20,378 bases of DNA from Gnetum montanum (GCA_015680685.1 MNCI01008582.1:581034-601411); one strand, 5' to 3'. Positions 1 through 9,990 are shown, counted from the first letter of the stretch. Made by a program: numbers and translations. The notes: generated from the letters alone by a model not told the origin.

Positions 1-149
1 CAACTACAAGTAAGTCTGGGAAGACAACGAATGATTAACCCCAAGTGTTCCATGGGGCGTGTAGGCACTTAGTTTGCGAAGTTCGACCGGATCGCGCATG
101 CTACGTTGGTTTGGTATGGTTGAGTGTAGGGGTACCTCGCCACTCATCA
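1..149 (+). mobile_element. LTR 3' end of element D (partial)
   Basis: This is the last 149 bp of a plus-strand LTR. It ends in CCACTCATCA at 140-149 and closely resembles the end of element C's LTR at about 18620-18757, sharing for example GTTCGACCGGATCG and GAGTGTAGGGGTACCT. No tRNA-Asp PBS follows it; the next bases belong to the antisense integrase end of element A. It is therefore best read as the 3' LTR of an element lying to the left of the window and inserted into A. A solo LTR cut by the window edge is also possible. The target-site duplication would be the 5 bases ACCCC at 150-154, but the partner lies outside the window. Confidence 0.8.
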
Positions 150-1260
150 ACCCCTGAAGGAAAAGTTGCATAAATACTATAAGTTCCTTCCCACAATGTT
201 TGAAATTTAGTACATTGTGGCACATGTGTGGGATTCTAGTAGAGAACCTTATCTCCTAGCTGATATTTAACTTTTCTTATTCTTAGGTCATGACATTGTT
301 TATTGAAGGCCTTGTGCAATTTGTTAGATGATAGAGCAGCTAATCATTTTTCATCTAGTAAGTTAAAGGTTACTAATTGTTGTTTCTGTGCGAGATCAAG
401 GTCAAGGTTGAGGTCACATGGCGTGGATAGTGTACGGAGCTTAGTTTGAATGGGAAGCGTTGGTAATTTACCGTACACTAACTCATAGGGAGAGTAGCCT
501 GTAGGGAGTTTCCATGTGGAGCGGTATGCCCAAAGAGCATCGTTTAGTTTAGTGCTCTAGTCTGGCCTAAACTTGCAAATGTTTCTTGTCAATATCTTCG
601 TAATCTCCTTATTGGTGAATTTTGCTTGACCATTCACTTGGGGGTGGTATGGTGTAGTCAATTTATGCTCAACTCCTAAGTGTTGCATTAATTTCTAAAA
701 AGTTGCACCTGTGAAGTGTGTACCATTATCTGAAATAAGTGCATGTGGCACATCAAACCTATTTATGATTTGTTATTAAAGAAATTGTGTAGTTGCTTTA
801 GCCCATTTTGTTAGGTAATCAATGCCAACAATAATATAAGCTTTTCCATTGGACATTGGTGTAATTGGCCCCATAAAATCAATTCCCCAAATGTCGAAGT
901 GTTCTAATGGTTGAATCCATTGTTGTGGACCCTCCATTCTAGCAGTCATTCCCCCATCATGTTGACAGTGCTCACAAGATTGGATGAAACGATGGGCGTC
1001 CCAAAATAATGTAGGCCAATAATATCCTACAAGAAGAATGTTGATGGCTGTTTATCTCCCAGAGTAATGACCCCCACAAGGATCCTCATGAGCATCTTAG
1101 AGAACTCGTAGGTGATCTATATTGGGAAGATAACATCGAACCAAGCCATCGGGACATACTTTGTAAAGTTGCCCATTGATCTCCATAAAGTACTTGGCTC
1201 AGTGAAGAAACTATTGTTTCTTCTTAAGATTTAACTCTTGTGGTGTTTGTTGGGTGAGGA
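150..1260 (-). pseudogene. Integrase remnant of element A
   Basis: Integrase inserts the cDNA copy into the host genome in the nucleus. Reading from high to low coordinates, the zinc-binding HHCC region is visible (HEDPCGGHY at about 1070-1100, then CEHC at about 965-985). It is followed by WGIDFMGPI with the first catalytic Asp at 878-880 and SDNGTHF with the second at 728-730. The third motif reads HPQVNGQAKFTN: the catalytic Glu position is Lys (AAA at 620-622), one G-to-A change from GAA. Further down, ALWAYRSTWKLP and GYSPYELVYGK mark the usual C-terminal part. Several stops and frame changes break it up. The C-terminus is cut at 149/150 by the LTR of element D. No chromodomain is visible. 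Confidence 0.88.
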
Positions 1261-1389
1261 GATGGGTAAGAATGCTATTGTACTAGTTTGTCTCCATGGG
1301 TGATTGATTATTCACTACACTAGCAAAGAGGAATTCATCAGGGAAATGATTAGAAATTGGATACTCTTGTATGCCATTGCAACTGAGAT

Positions 1390-1750
1390 AAATGATCAAC
1401 AACTACATTCTCGGTGCCCTTGCGATCGTTCATCGTTAAATCGAACTCTTGTAATATTACAAGCCATCATATGATTATGAGGGCTTACCATTGGCTTATT
1501 CATGAGGAACCAGACTGCACTATGATCTATATGTATATATACTTTATATCCCAATACATACTGTCTAAGCTTTTCTAGTGCAAACACTAGAATCATTAAT
1601 TCTTTCTCTATGGTAGTGTAGTTAAGTTGTGTACCAGCGATACTTCTACTTTCACAGTGGATGTAATAAGGACACTTGTGGTCATCTAACTATGTAAGTA
1701 TGGCTCCTAAAGCATAGTTGGATGTGTCAGTCATGATATGGAATGGTTTG
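1390..1750 (-). pseudogene. RNase H remnant of element A
   Basis: RNase H degrades the RNA strand of the RNA-DNA hybrid during reverse transcription. Visible motifs are DTSNYALG (first acidic residue), TIEKELMILVFALEKLR (Glu) and HIDHSAVWFLMNKP (second Asp), in the normal order for Ty3/gypsy RNase H. The upstream junction with RT carries a stop in the PD-stop-S motif (1753-1755), a site that is Trp in Athila-type elements. A stop between LT and LDDH and frame damage below about 1390 separate it from the integrase. Confidence 0.85.
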
Positions 1751-1791
1751 GACTAATCAGGAGCTTGTAGAATGGGTGTTTCTACTAGCTT

Positions 1792-2830
1792 CTATTTCAG
1801 AGTTTGGAAAGCTAATTGGCATTCCATGGTCCACTTAAAAGGTACGTCCTTTTTCATTAATTCCACCAAAGGTTTGGAAACCTTTGAAAAGTTCTCAATA
1901 AATCTCCTATAGTAGCTAGTATGTCCAAGGAATGACCCAATATCTTTGACAGTTTCCGGTTGACAGGTAATTCCTTGGATAATTTTGATTTTCTCGGGGT
2001 CTACCTTTATCTCTGTGTGTGAGATTTTGTGCCCTAGTACTATGCCTTCTTGGACCATCAAATGGCTTTTCTGCCAGTTGAGCCTCAAATTGGTTTTTAC
2101 ACATATTTTTAACACTTGCTCCAACCGGTCCAAGGCTTGATCAAATTTTTCTCCATAAGTGGAGAAGTCGTCCATAAAGACCTCCATGTCATTCCCTATC
2201 TACTCTTGGAATATGCTTAGAACTAGTCATTGAAATGTTGCAGGGGCATTGCACAAGCCAAACAACATCTGTTTGTATGTGAATGTTATGTAAGGACTGG
2301 TGAATGTAGTCTTGGCTTGGTCTTCTAAGGCTATTTATATTTGGTTATATTTGCTATATCCATGTACAAAATTGTAATAGCGATGCCCTATGATGGTGTC
2401 TAAGACTTGGTCGACAAATGGCAATGGAAAGTGATCTTTGAATGTTGCCATATTTAGTAGCTTGAAATCCATGCACCCCCTCCATTTGCCTCCTTTTTTA
2501 GGCACAATAACTAAGGGGCTAACCCATTCACTATCAACAATGGGGTATATGAACCCAGCCTTGAGAAGCTGTTCAATTTCTTCCTTAACTACTTACTTTA
2601 GCTTAGGGCTCAATCACCTCTGTGGTTGTCTTTGAGGCTTCATGGAGGGGTCAGTGTAAATTCTATGTTGGCATACCCTAGGATCTATTCTAGTTAATTT
2701 GGGATATGACCAAGCGAAGGCTTTCGACCATTTATTTATTACATTCAACGGTTCTTCTTTTTGTTCAGGAGCAAACTTAGTGTTGATAATTACTGGTTTT
2801 CGATTTTTAAGGAACAGGTATTCCATATCG
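1792..2830 (-). pseudogene. Reverse transcriptase remnant of element A
   Basis: Reverse transcriptase copies the element RNA into DNA. In order, the strand reads FLKNRKPVIINTKFAPEQ, RIDPRVCQHRIYTDP, AGFIYPIVDSEWVSPLV, VPKKGGKW, the LFGLCNAPATFQ motif, and the catalytic core EVFMDDFSTYG at about 2160-2190 with both Asp residues kept. After this come NLRLNWQKSHLMVQEGIVLG, SFLGHTSYYRRFIENFSK and the start of the connection domain. FMDDFS in place of the chromovirus-type YLDD and the downstream block are typical of Athila-like elements. In-frame stops lie near QI-stop-IALED and at 2200-2202 just before the core; the second is also present in element B. Confidence 0.9.
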
Positions 2831-3099
2831 ATGGGTAATGGTTTCAGCTTGAGGGTCTCCTGCTTAAATTTCTCATGGATTCCAATTTTCCCTAGTTGAT
2901 ATTTTCAAGGTTAAGACTTGGAAGTTAGTGGTGGACTTGCTCTAATGCATTTATGCTATCGATGTAATCACAAGTCAAACCCTCAGTTGGTGTGATGCAT
3001 ATGAGTGAACTACTTTCTTGATCAGTTATCAACCACTAGGTGTCTTCTTATCGTGTGGCTGCTACATACAAGGATCTTTGTATGTTAATCACTTGTGCA

Positions 3100-3560
3100 C
3101 ACTGATTGCATGCAGACAATGCTAATCTTTGCACAAACCATGACCTCTACACACAATTACACCCTGTGTCACTGTATGTGATGCATGAAAATTTCTTCTT
3201 CTCAATCTTTCTGAATGTGTTTTCCTTTGATATTTCTAGGGAAAGATCACGAATTCCCAGGCATGCATTGATGGTACTTAGCCATGCTCTTCCCATTATG
3301 ATTGGGAAGTCCCCCTTACCATTGTTTAGCTAAATCACTAGGAAATCAATTGGGTACGACCACCCATAAACAATGGGAGCAATGTCTTCCACCAGTCCCA
3401 ATGGGATAGTGATGGACTAGTCGGCCAATTGTAGAAGGATGTTGTTTTTTTTCAATGGAGGTAGGTTCTAGGCCTTGTAAATTTCTTCAAGTTGACACCA
3501 GAACCTAAATCCAAAAGAGCTTTGCATGGTGCATTTCAACGATTTGTAAGTATATCAGAG
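3100..3560 (-). pseudogene. Aspartic protease remnant of element A
   Basis: The retroviral-type aspartic protease processes the Gag-Pol precursor. The active-site block is complete: CKALLDLGSGVNL, with the catalytic Asp at 3509-3511 followed by Leu-Gly-Ser. The C-terminal hallmark GDFPIIMGRAWLST is at about 3265-3310. Between them the frame changes, and two TAG codons appear (3468-3470 in YKA-stop-NLPP and 3417-3419 in AD-stop-SIT). Both are at exactly the same codons in element B. The region between this domain and RT is poorly conserved. Confidence 0.85.
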
Positions 3561-5415
3561 GACTCTGAAGATCAGATAATTTCCTGGGAAGGTGGCCAGC
3601 TTTGATCGAATTGGTAATGACATCTGTTAGCATGACTATATGCGTTGACTGTAGTGATTAGGTTGATGGGGGCTCCAAAGTTTTGATTGATATCGAGGCA
3701 TCTAAAGAATCAGCCACTTGTGATTGCAAGGGCTTGGTTGGACTATTGGTTCTAAAGAAAGGTCTTTTCTTCATGTGGTTGTTGGAACCAACAGTAGGTT
3801 GAGAGCTAACAGCCTTCGTGGCATTACGTTGCTATAGATGGGTAGGGATTTCACCTTGCATCGTGGGAGCAAGTAGTGGAGCTATTGGTGGAAGAGATGC
3901 GGCTTAATGAGAAGGATGATATGCTTGTGGAATATCACCTAAAGAAGAGGGAGTCCCATAATACTCGCAAGCTTGGTAGTATGGTTGAGGAGTGACGTGA
4001 CCAGTAGAGTCACGTGGGGAGATTGGCTGCTGCATGTAATATCCATACGGGTCAAGTTGCTAATAAAGAGACTGTTGCCTTGGTGGTGGCATTCCCCATG
4101 ATTGTGGTTATTGCCACTATTAATATTGCTCAATCAATTTTGGTGGAGTTCCATTGGGATAATACGTTAAGGGTTGGTGGAACTGTCTTGGGTTACCTTG
4201 AGGATAAAGTAACCTTTGGGGTGCTTGCCGTTTGTTCAATCGTGGATTGAGTGTATACACCCCAAACTCCTACAAATGCAAGATGACAGGGTAACATCCA
4301 TTAGGATGGTCATATTGACATATCTTGCATCCACTATCATTGTTTGTTTTGACTCCACAACCTCTTCAATGATGTCAACTTTGCACTTACCCTTGCTACG
4401 TGCATGCTCAGCTTCTCTTTTTTTTCTTTTTTTGTGATCACTACCTTGCTTTCTAGAGTCCTCTACTATTTTAAGAATAGTTCAAAATCTATTATCTAGG
4501 GAATCCCACATTTGTTCTACCTTTGCCAAAACTTCTGATGTCATCTTTTGGATAGGCAAAGTTTTCCTATTCACCATATCTTTGAGTGGTGACACTTCTT
4601 CATCCTCACAAAATCTTACTCCCCTCTTCTGAAGGGAAGGATCTCGATTATACTCTTTTGCACTTTCTCTCTTCCGTAGCTCACTTTCTTCCTTAGCAAC
4701 TTGCTCCAATAGTCTTTTGATTTGATGGGACCTAAGCTCGAATAGTCTTCCTTAGGCATAAGTCCCAAGGGTTCTTCTCATTTCATGCCTAAGCCCATCT
4801 ACAAGATGGCATAGTTGATCCCTTTGTGAATAACCATGGCCAAGACAATTATGTGACAGTGTGTAGTATCAGCCCATGGCAGCATCCAAGGGTTCATGTC
4901 ATCCTTGTTTCTAGCCTTGGATTTACTTTCATAGGTTGGACACTTGGGAGTATGTTTGGTACTTATCGTTGAATAATTCTAACATAGTACTCCATCTACG
5001 AATAGATTCCGATTCTAAGGACTGGTACTAGCTTTCCACTTCTTTAACTTGTGTCCATGGGAACAACTTAAGTTTTTGCCATTCGTTCTCTATGTTTTGT
5101 AAGGCACATGCATCATGGAATGCTTGTAAATGATTCTGAGGATCAGCGTTGTATCCCCCTTCAAATTGTGGAATATTGTTCATATCTAATCTCTCAATCC
5201 TACTATCTTTCTGGTGCCTTATTGGAATTCTAACAACCTCAGTTGTGTCTAACCTACTTCAAGTACCGAGCAGGGGTTCATCATGATCATCTTGTCCATG
5301 GCGTCTATGATGCCTACATTATTCCCTAGTCTTCTTTCTTCTATGTCATGACTCTCTAAAGTGCCCTCATCCCCTTTCCTGGCTGTTTCGTCTATGACTT
5401 CCACTTTGCCTACTA
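3561..5415 (-). pseudogene. gag remnant of element A
   Basis: Gag forms the virus-like particle. The capsid-like core is readable on the minus strand from about 5230: RHQKDSRIERLDMNNIPQF, EGGYNADPQNHLQAF, LFPWTQVKEVESWYQSLE, then DGLRHEMRRTLGTYA at about 4760-4790 and the charged segment EEVSPLKDMVNRKTLP at about 4545-4600. The segment 4482-4709 keeps an open frame. The proline, glutamine and tyrosine-rich tail seen in element B at 15949-16212 is present here in degraded form at about 3939-4133. Stops at 4923-4925 (RK-stop-IQG position) and 4911-4913 are shared with other copies. The N-terminal domain and start codon are missing: homology to element B ends at about 5415, inside the basic linker. 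Confidence 0.82.
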
Positions 5416-5680
5416 GTACCAACTTTCAACATCTTTGATTAGTATCCTAGGGAACAATTGGAGCTTTTACAAATCATTCTTCTTTTTCTTCAAATTAATA
5501 TGATGGAGGACTTTCAAATCATTGAGGGCTTGCAGATCATGTTGCAGATCAACATTGTATCCTTCTTTAAACTTAGGGACGATATTCATATCAAGCCATT
5601 TGATTAGGGTATCACTTTGATGCCTAGTGCAAATATGAACTATCTTTGAAATATTTATCATGCTTGTGTTGTAGATCATT
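5416..5680 (-). pseudogene. Second gag fragment from a related subfamily
   Basis: A second copy of the capsid core begins where element A's gag linker stops. On the minus strand it reads TRHQSDTLIKWLDMN, then PKFKEGYNVDLQHDLQAL, and in another frame KLQLFPRILIKDVESWY ending at about 5416. These match the gag cores of elements A, B and C but are clearly more diverged from them than those three are from each other, so this is not a simple duplication of A. It lacks everything after ESWY. It may be a truncated insertion or a chimeric copy made by template switching. Confidence 0.75.
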
Positions 5681-5784
5681 TGGGACTGCCAATGCTGTGG
5701 GCCTTCGGTCTTGTGACCTTTAGGATCACAGGATGTGAAGGTATTTATTCAAACAAGGTTTAGGTGTCGGCTAGTTTCTGGCAA
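5681..5784. repeat. Dispersed repeat R1 (partner at 8820-8920)
   Basis: About 100 bp are shared with 8820-8920 in the same orientation, with common words such as TCTTGTGACCTTT, GATCAC and TGTGAAGGT. R1 lies directly next to the gag fragment at 5416-5680. On the minus strand both copies can be read as a short peptide around DLKGHKI / DPKGHKT, but R1 needs a frame change. Origin unknown; it may be part of the 5' region of the related gag-bearing element. Confidence 0.6.
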
Positions 5785-7812
5785 CACCAAGGCCCAGATA
5801 CCTCCAAATAGACTTAACAGTTATGAAACAGACTAAACGTGAGTATGTGTTTATTGTTGTGAATGTTGAAATGGTTGGGTTGTATATGAAGCTATAATTA
5901 GCTATCATAAAAAAATTCATCTAACTTTGTCAAATACTATGAGTTGTTGAAGGTTCCTATTTTGTAGAATCACTTAGTCTATATAGTCCCTATAGTATGT
6001 TACTTGTAACAAATAAAATTTCACAAAAATGTTTGATCAAAATTTTGCTAATCTACTTCTAATTTCCCCCAGAGAGAGTTCCATGAGAAAACTAGAAATA
6101 GAGCAAGATTCAATGGACTTAGAAAGAGAAGAAAAGAAAGCAAATTTGTGTGATATCTCAAACATTTAAGTAAGATAAATTGACATGAGAGAACACATCG
6201 CAATAAAGCTATTTAAAATCAATCTAACTATGAATTTCCCAAACCCTCTAAGCTCAACATGTAATTTCCGAAAAGAAAATCTTATTAGACTACCAAAAAT
6301 GTTACATAAATGACAAAGTACGAGCTTCTATTTTGACTAGTTAATAGTTTTCAAGAATTGCATTCAATAGAGCCTTCAAAAAATTTGACAATTTCAGGAT
6401 TAAAATACCAAGACAATACACTTTAAAATAATGAACCTATTTTAGTTGTATCAAAATACCAAAGATTTTCCTAAACTATCTATGCTCAAAATAGGCAATT
6501 TCATTAAGACATTACTATCAAATTGATCTAAAGGCTTTTCAAACACATAAGTTCTTTTATGGAAAACCTTAATAGAAGTCTAATATTGTATAAAAATAGA
6601 GCTATAAAAGCAACCTAAAAAAAACCCCAAAATTGAATGCCAAGTACAATACTATCTAAACTATTAGCTAAGTAACTAAAATAAAAAGGGAAGAAATGAA
6701 CTCACAGAATTAAAATAAAGTAGCTGAAGTGATGTCTTTAACAAGCTATGCTTTACAAGAAATCTTCAATATTCTTCTTAATATCCCCTCCTTTTGTTAT
6801 TCCTTCAAGCCCTTTTTGTATTGGATTTGGGTGGTGATAAGCATCATAAAATATTAAGATGGCCTACAAATATTTAGGGAATTTATTCATAACTAGCCTT
6901 GGAAGTTATAACTTCCATAGGAAGTTATGAGAAAATTAAGCCAAAATTGGCATATATCTTGTCCAATAATCTCCCTTTAACTTTTTAAAAAGATAACTTT
7001 ATATATATAAAAGGGAAAAAACACAAGTGCAATATGAGGCACAACCCAAAAAAAATTATTTAAATCTTTTCTTCTTATGCACAAAATCTTTCTGAATTAA
7101 TTCATGTGAGAATTAACATCTTTCCACACTTGGGATCTCATCCATCAAATAAGATTTAATCATTATTCCTGCATCATGTGTTGCTTACATCTACCACCAT
7201 GTTTGCTATGTGAAATTCCACCATTAAAATTGCTGAAACCCTTGGCAACAAACACCATCTCTTGCATGTATGGTTTGGGCTATTATTTTTTTTGCCAGCT
7301 TCTTGCCTATTGTTGTGTCATTGTAGGCCTTGTAACAACTGATCGATGCACTCATGCTGCATGCTTGCTTGTTTTTGATGTCGTTGCCACTTATGCATTA
7401 GGGAACTACACACAACAATGTGAAAGACATTGCTAGGGTTGGAGTCGATAAGACATAGCAATTTGCTGGAGGGTGCAACTAGAGATAGAATTGCTTTAAT
7501 TACAATCCAATGGGGAGGAAGCCCTAATGGTACTCTGTGCCACTTGCACCTCAACAACAAGAGTATGAAGCAACATAAAGCTTCATTTTCTATCAAGCAA
7601 TAGTAGCACAAGGCACACTCTGTGGGAGCTCTTGTGTATGGTCATGGACACTGCTGAGACTACATGTGTAAACCGGTACAAGCATAGTTTCTTTATCGAA
7701 ACCTTGCAAATGGTTATGAACTCTCACAAGCCTATACTCATATGAGTCTTTGTCAAGTACTTTGTTGAGTATACAGACTCATACTTTGTTTGTACCAACA
7801 AAAGAACTATTA
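5785..7812. other. AT-rich stretch without recognisable gene
   Basis: About 2 kb of AT-rich sequence with many short A and T runs, including a TATATATATA-type run near 7000. I see no long open frame with protein-like composition and no transposon hallmark. Short open frames at 7176-7436 (plus) and 7318-7611 (minus) overlap each other on opposite strands and look like chance. An imperfect hairpin (ATGAGTCT at 7742-7749, AGACTCAT at 7775-7782) precedes the solo LTR. This could be original host sequence or very old element remains. Confidence 0.6.
6901..6929. repeat. Nested palindrome GGAAGTTATAACTTCC
   Basis: 6901-6916 is a perfect 16-bp palindrome. Its right arm forms a second inverted repeat with the following bases (ATAACTTCC, a 3-base spacer, GGAAGTTAT; about 6908-6928). 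The same half-site therefore appears three times in 29 bp. Function unknown. Confidence 0.7.
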
Positions 7813-7817
7813 GTGTC
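7813..7817. repeat. Target-site duplication, left copy (GTGTC)
   Basis: GTGTC immediately precedes the TG at the plus-strand left end of the solo LTR. Its partner GTGTG follows the other end at 8722-8726. Four of five bases match, as expected for an old Ty3/gypsy insertion, which duplicates 5 bp. Confidence 0.6.
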
Positions 7818-8532
7818 TGATGAGCGATAGGGTACCTCGTACGCCCAACCATTCGAATTGTAAGCATTCATGCATGATCTAAATCATTATGCCTTGATCA
7901 CAATTCAATTTCTTCCCACTTGGAGTAGTGGTAGCTTTATCACATATGGTTTAGTCCAAAGTGAGGCATATGATTCTTGATGTTGTTTCGGCCTTATACT
8001 ACTCCTAACGATAATGAAGAAATCAATTATTTAAACTAATTAACAATATAAAGTAAAGTTTAAACTAGTTTATACGTGATGAGTGTCCATTCTTAGCTTG
8101 TTGTACATGTTCTGAAGCCACATATCCACTACTGTGATTGCCAAGCGCTATGCTACTGGGCGAACCAAGTAGTAACACTACTGGGATTACCAAGTGAATA
8201 CGTGTTTATGCTTAAAACTAGTTGTGCTCATTTTGCCAATTCATTAACATGCATGAAAATGTAAATATTAACTAAGTACACAAAACATAAATTGTATTGA
8301 ATGTAAATTTAATCTAAGTCAAAGTGCTACAATGAATAAGAATCAATCTTGATCTTATTGTAGCCCATGGAATGTGTCGAGGTACATTGCCACTTGAATA
8401 AGACATTGTACTACTAACTTAGATCCACATTGTGGGCACTCACTAACTATTCTCCAAGAATACAAAATAAAATTGCAAGAGTTTGGCTACTCTATTGACC
8501 AAATAATGCTAATGCATAGTGGGAGCACTCAT

Positions 8533-8539
8533 ATTTATA
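8533..8539 (-). promoter_or_regulatory. TATA box of the solo LTR
   Basis: The minus strand reads CTATAAATATG here, about 180 bp from the LTR 5' end. It is equivalent to the TATAAATAA in element B's LTR, and both sit just downstream of the GATATC-rich U3. Transcription would start about 30 bp further down, near 8500. Confidence 0.65.
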
Positions 8540-8610
8540 GGTGAAAATAGACAATGCATCGACAGGGCCTCATCAACACATCATTTACATCGATGGGTCC
8601 TAGTCAATAG

Positions 8611-8672
8611 GGCCAAGATATCGAGGATAAGATATTGAAGCCAAGATATCAGGGCTAAGATATCAGAGCTAA
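8611..8672. repeat. GATATC-containing short repeats in U3
   Basis: Four degenerate units follow each other: CCAAGATATCGAGG, ATAAGATATTGAAG, CCAAGATATCAGGGCT and AAGATATCAGAGCT, with another GATATC at about 8693. The same motif is repeated at the same place in element B's U3. Such arrays upstream of a TATA box often hold promoter elements; the binding factor is not known. Confidence 0.65.
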
Positions 8673-8721
8673 CCAAAAATTGACTTTTTCTTAGATATCC
8701 CAGCCAACTGATGATTAATCA

Positions 8722-9272
8722 GTGTGCTAGGAATATCAAACTTTTTGAATGTAATGAGCTTAGGTAACTAGTTTTCTAGGCCTCCTTGTAGCACCAAAAG
8801 AACAGTTGGTGATTGTTTCGGACCACCAACAGTATGGGACTTTGATCTTGTGACCTTTGAGATCACGGTATGTGAAGGTGTTCTTCAAATAGTGTTTAGG
8901 TGCTTGCTAGTCTCTAGCAATAATCCTCTTAAAAAGCTCCTTGACAGCCATTGTGGTTTCCATGGGGAAGTGTTTGGCAAAAGCTTCTTTTAGATTCTAA
9001 TTCTACTATTATAACTAGTCCTTTAAGGTGTTTGATTCTTTGTAACAATACATAGCGATTTGAAAAATTTCAGTTTTGATATTGTTATTATTATTTGTCA
9101 ATTTTTATTTTGAGGAAGCTTTGTTTAATGGAATTCTTCAATTACTCAACATGAACCTCAGGTAGAATCAAAGCGATTTTCCCTTGAATTATAAATCTTC
9201 AAGCACTAGACTCTCATCTACTAACTTAGCATACATACCAATGTACCATAATTCATTTTTAAGAAGGAAGTT
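8722..9272. other. Unassigned spacer between two LTRs
   Basis: It begins with the right target-site duplication of the solo LTR (GTGTG, 8722-8726) and ends at the 3' LTR of element B. It contains repeat R2 (8820-8920). The rest is AT-rich with no convincing open frame. AAGTT at 9268-9272 is the expected left copy of element B's target-site duplication; the partner would lie beyond the window. Confidence 0.55.
8820..8920. repeat. Dispersed repeat R2 (partner at 5681-5784)
   Basis: This stretch matches 5681-5784 in the same orientation. On the minus strand it can be read as KHYLKNTFTYRDLKGHKIKV, preceded by MAVKELFKRIIARD and one stop, which looks protein-like. I do not recognise the family. 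The neighbouring gag core present beside R1 is missing here. Confidence 0.55.
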
Positions 9273-9990
9273 TGATGAGTGGTGAGGTACCCCTATGCTC
9301 AACCATATGAATATGAGCGTTATGTGCGATCTAGTCGAACTCCATGGACTAAGTGCTTATGTGCCTTTACAGAATAAGGATGGGTTAGGCGATTGTTGTC
9401 TTCCCAAGCTTACTCGTATGGCACGATTGTATGGTTAAGCAAACTTAAGGTATATGATTTTTATGTTTTATGTCCTCGTGCTAAAAAGGAAGAAATGAAA
9501 TAATTAAGTAACTAATTTAATTTAACTAATTAGCTAGGTTCTAACTAGTCCTAACACCAGCATCTGTTCCCACTCTTCGTACACATCCTAAACCAATGTA
9601 ACACTATTGGGATTACCCAATGCTAGTCATTACTGGGTTACCAAGTGTTCCATGTATGCTCAAAGTGGTCGTACGAAGTGTGCTTACTTGTTGAAAATTA
9701 ACAAATCAGTAAAACAACCAATTAACTAACGAAAGAATTGAATAACTATAAATAACATTAAATAAAATAAATAAGCTATTCTGAATGTTGCAAGGTTTAT
9801 CACAAAGTTCGTCTTTATTTTCGGACACAAGGTTTTCTTAGGTATACAATGCTTGAATAAAGATTTGTTCACTTTATGACTCCTACTGTGGACACTTAGA
9901 AATAATTCTAACTCTAGAAAGGGAAAACTACAAGAGTTCCAAGTAAGGGACTAAGAAAACTAACTACGAAATCAAGTGCCCTCGTCTCTT

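Larger units (their letters stand above)
150..5415 (-). mobile_element. Element A, truncated Athila-like Ty3/gypsy retrotransposon
   Basis: Read on the minus strand, the order is gag, protease, RT, RNase H, integrase, the Ty3/gypsy order. The nucleotide sequence runs colinear with element B (about 12166-17390) and is clearly similar to it along the whole length. It has no LTR of its own. Its integrase end runs straight into the oppositely oriented LTR of element D at 149/150, and its gag N-terminal region stops at about 5415, where a different gag fragment begins. Stops and frameshifts are scattered throughout, so it is a dead copy. B's 2-kb stretch between integrase and the 3' LTR is absent here. 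Confidence 0.9.
7818..8721 (-). mobile_element. Solo LTR of a diverged subfamily
   Basis: A 904-bp LTR on the minus strand, bounded by TGATGAGCG on the left and ATTAATCA on the right, giving TG...CA ends in either direction. Its layout matches the 3' LTR of element B: similar U5 terminal bases (GATAGGGTACCTCG against GGTGAGGTACCCC), a shared block (AACACTACTGGGATTACCAAGTG against AACACTATTGGGATTACCCAATG), a TATA box and a GATATC-rich U3. Neither a tRNA-Asp PBS nor an internal region adjoins it. With the near-perfect target-site duplication this points to a solo LTR left by recombination between the two LTRs of a former full element. Confidence 0.78.

Noticed and set aside
2438-2899. Plus-strand open frames across the RT region of element A
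   Set aside because: They are opposite-strand readings of the RT sequence, whose minus-strand frame shows clear motifs.
6908-6928. Resemblance to loxP arms (ATAACTTC...GAAGTTAT)
   Set aside because: The spacer is 3 bases and not 8, the arms are only 9 bp, and nothing else recalls phage P1 or a recombinase. It is a chance likeness.
7176-7611. Overlapping open frames on both strands (7176-7436 plus, 7318-7611 minus)
   Set aside because: They overlap antiparallel, show no recognisable motif, and lie in repeat-flanked AT-rich DNA. Chance frames are likelier than a gene.
8611-8672. GATATC units as a CRISPR-like or satellite array
   Set aside because: The units are only about 15 bp, degenerate and without unique spacers, and sit inside an LTR promoter region of a plant element.
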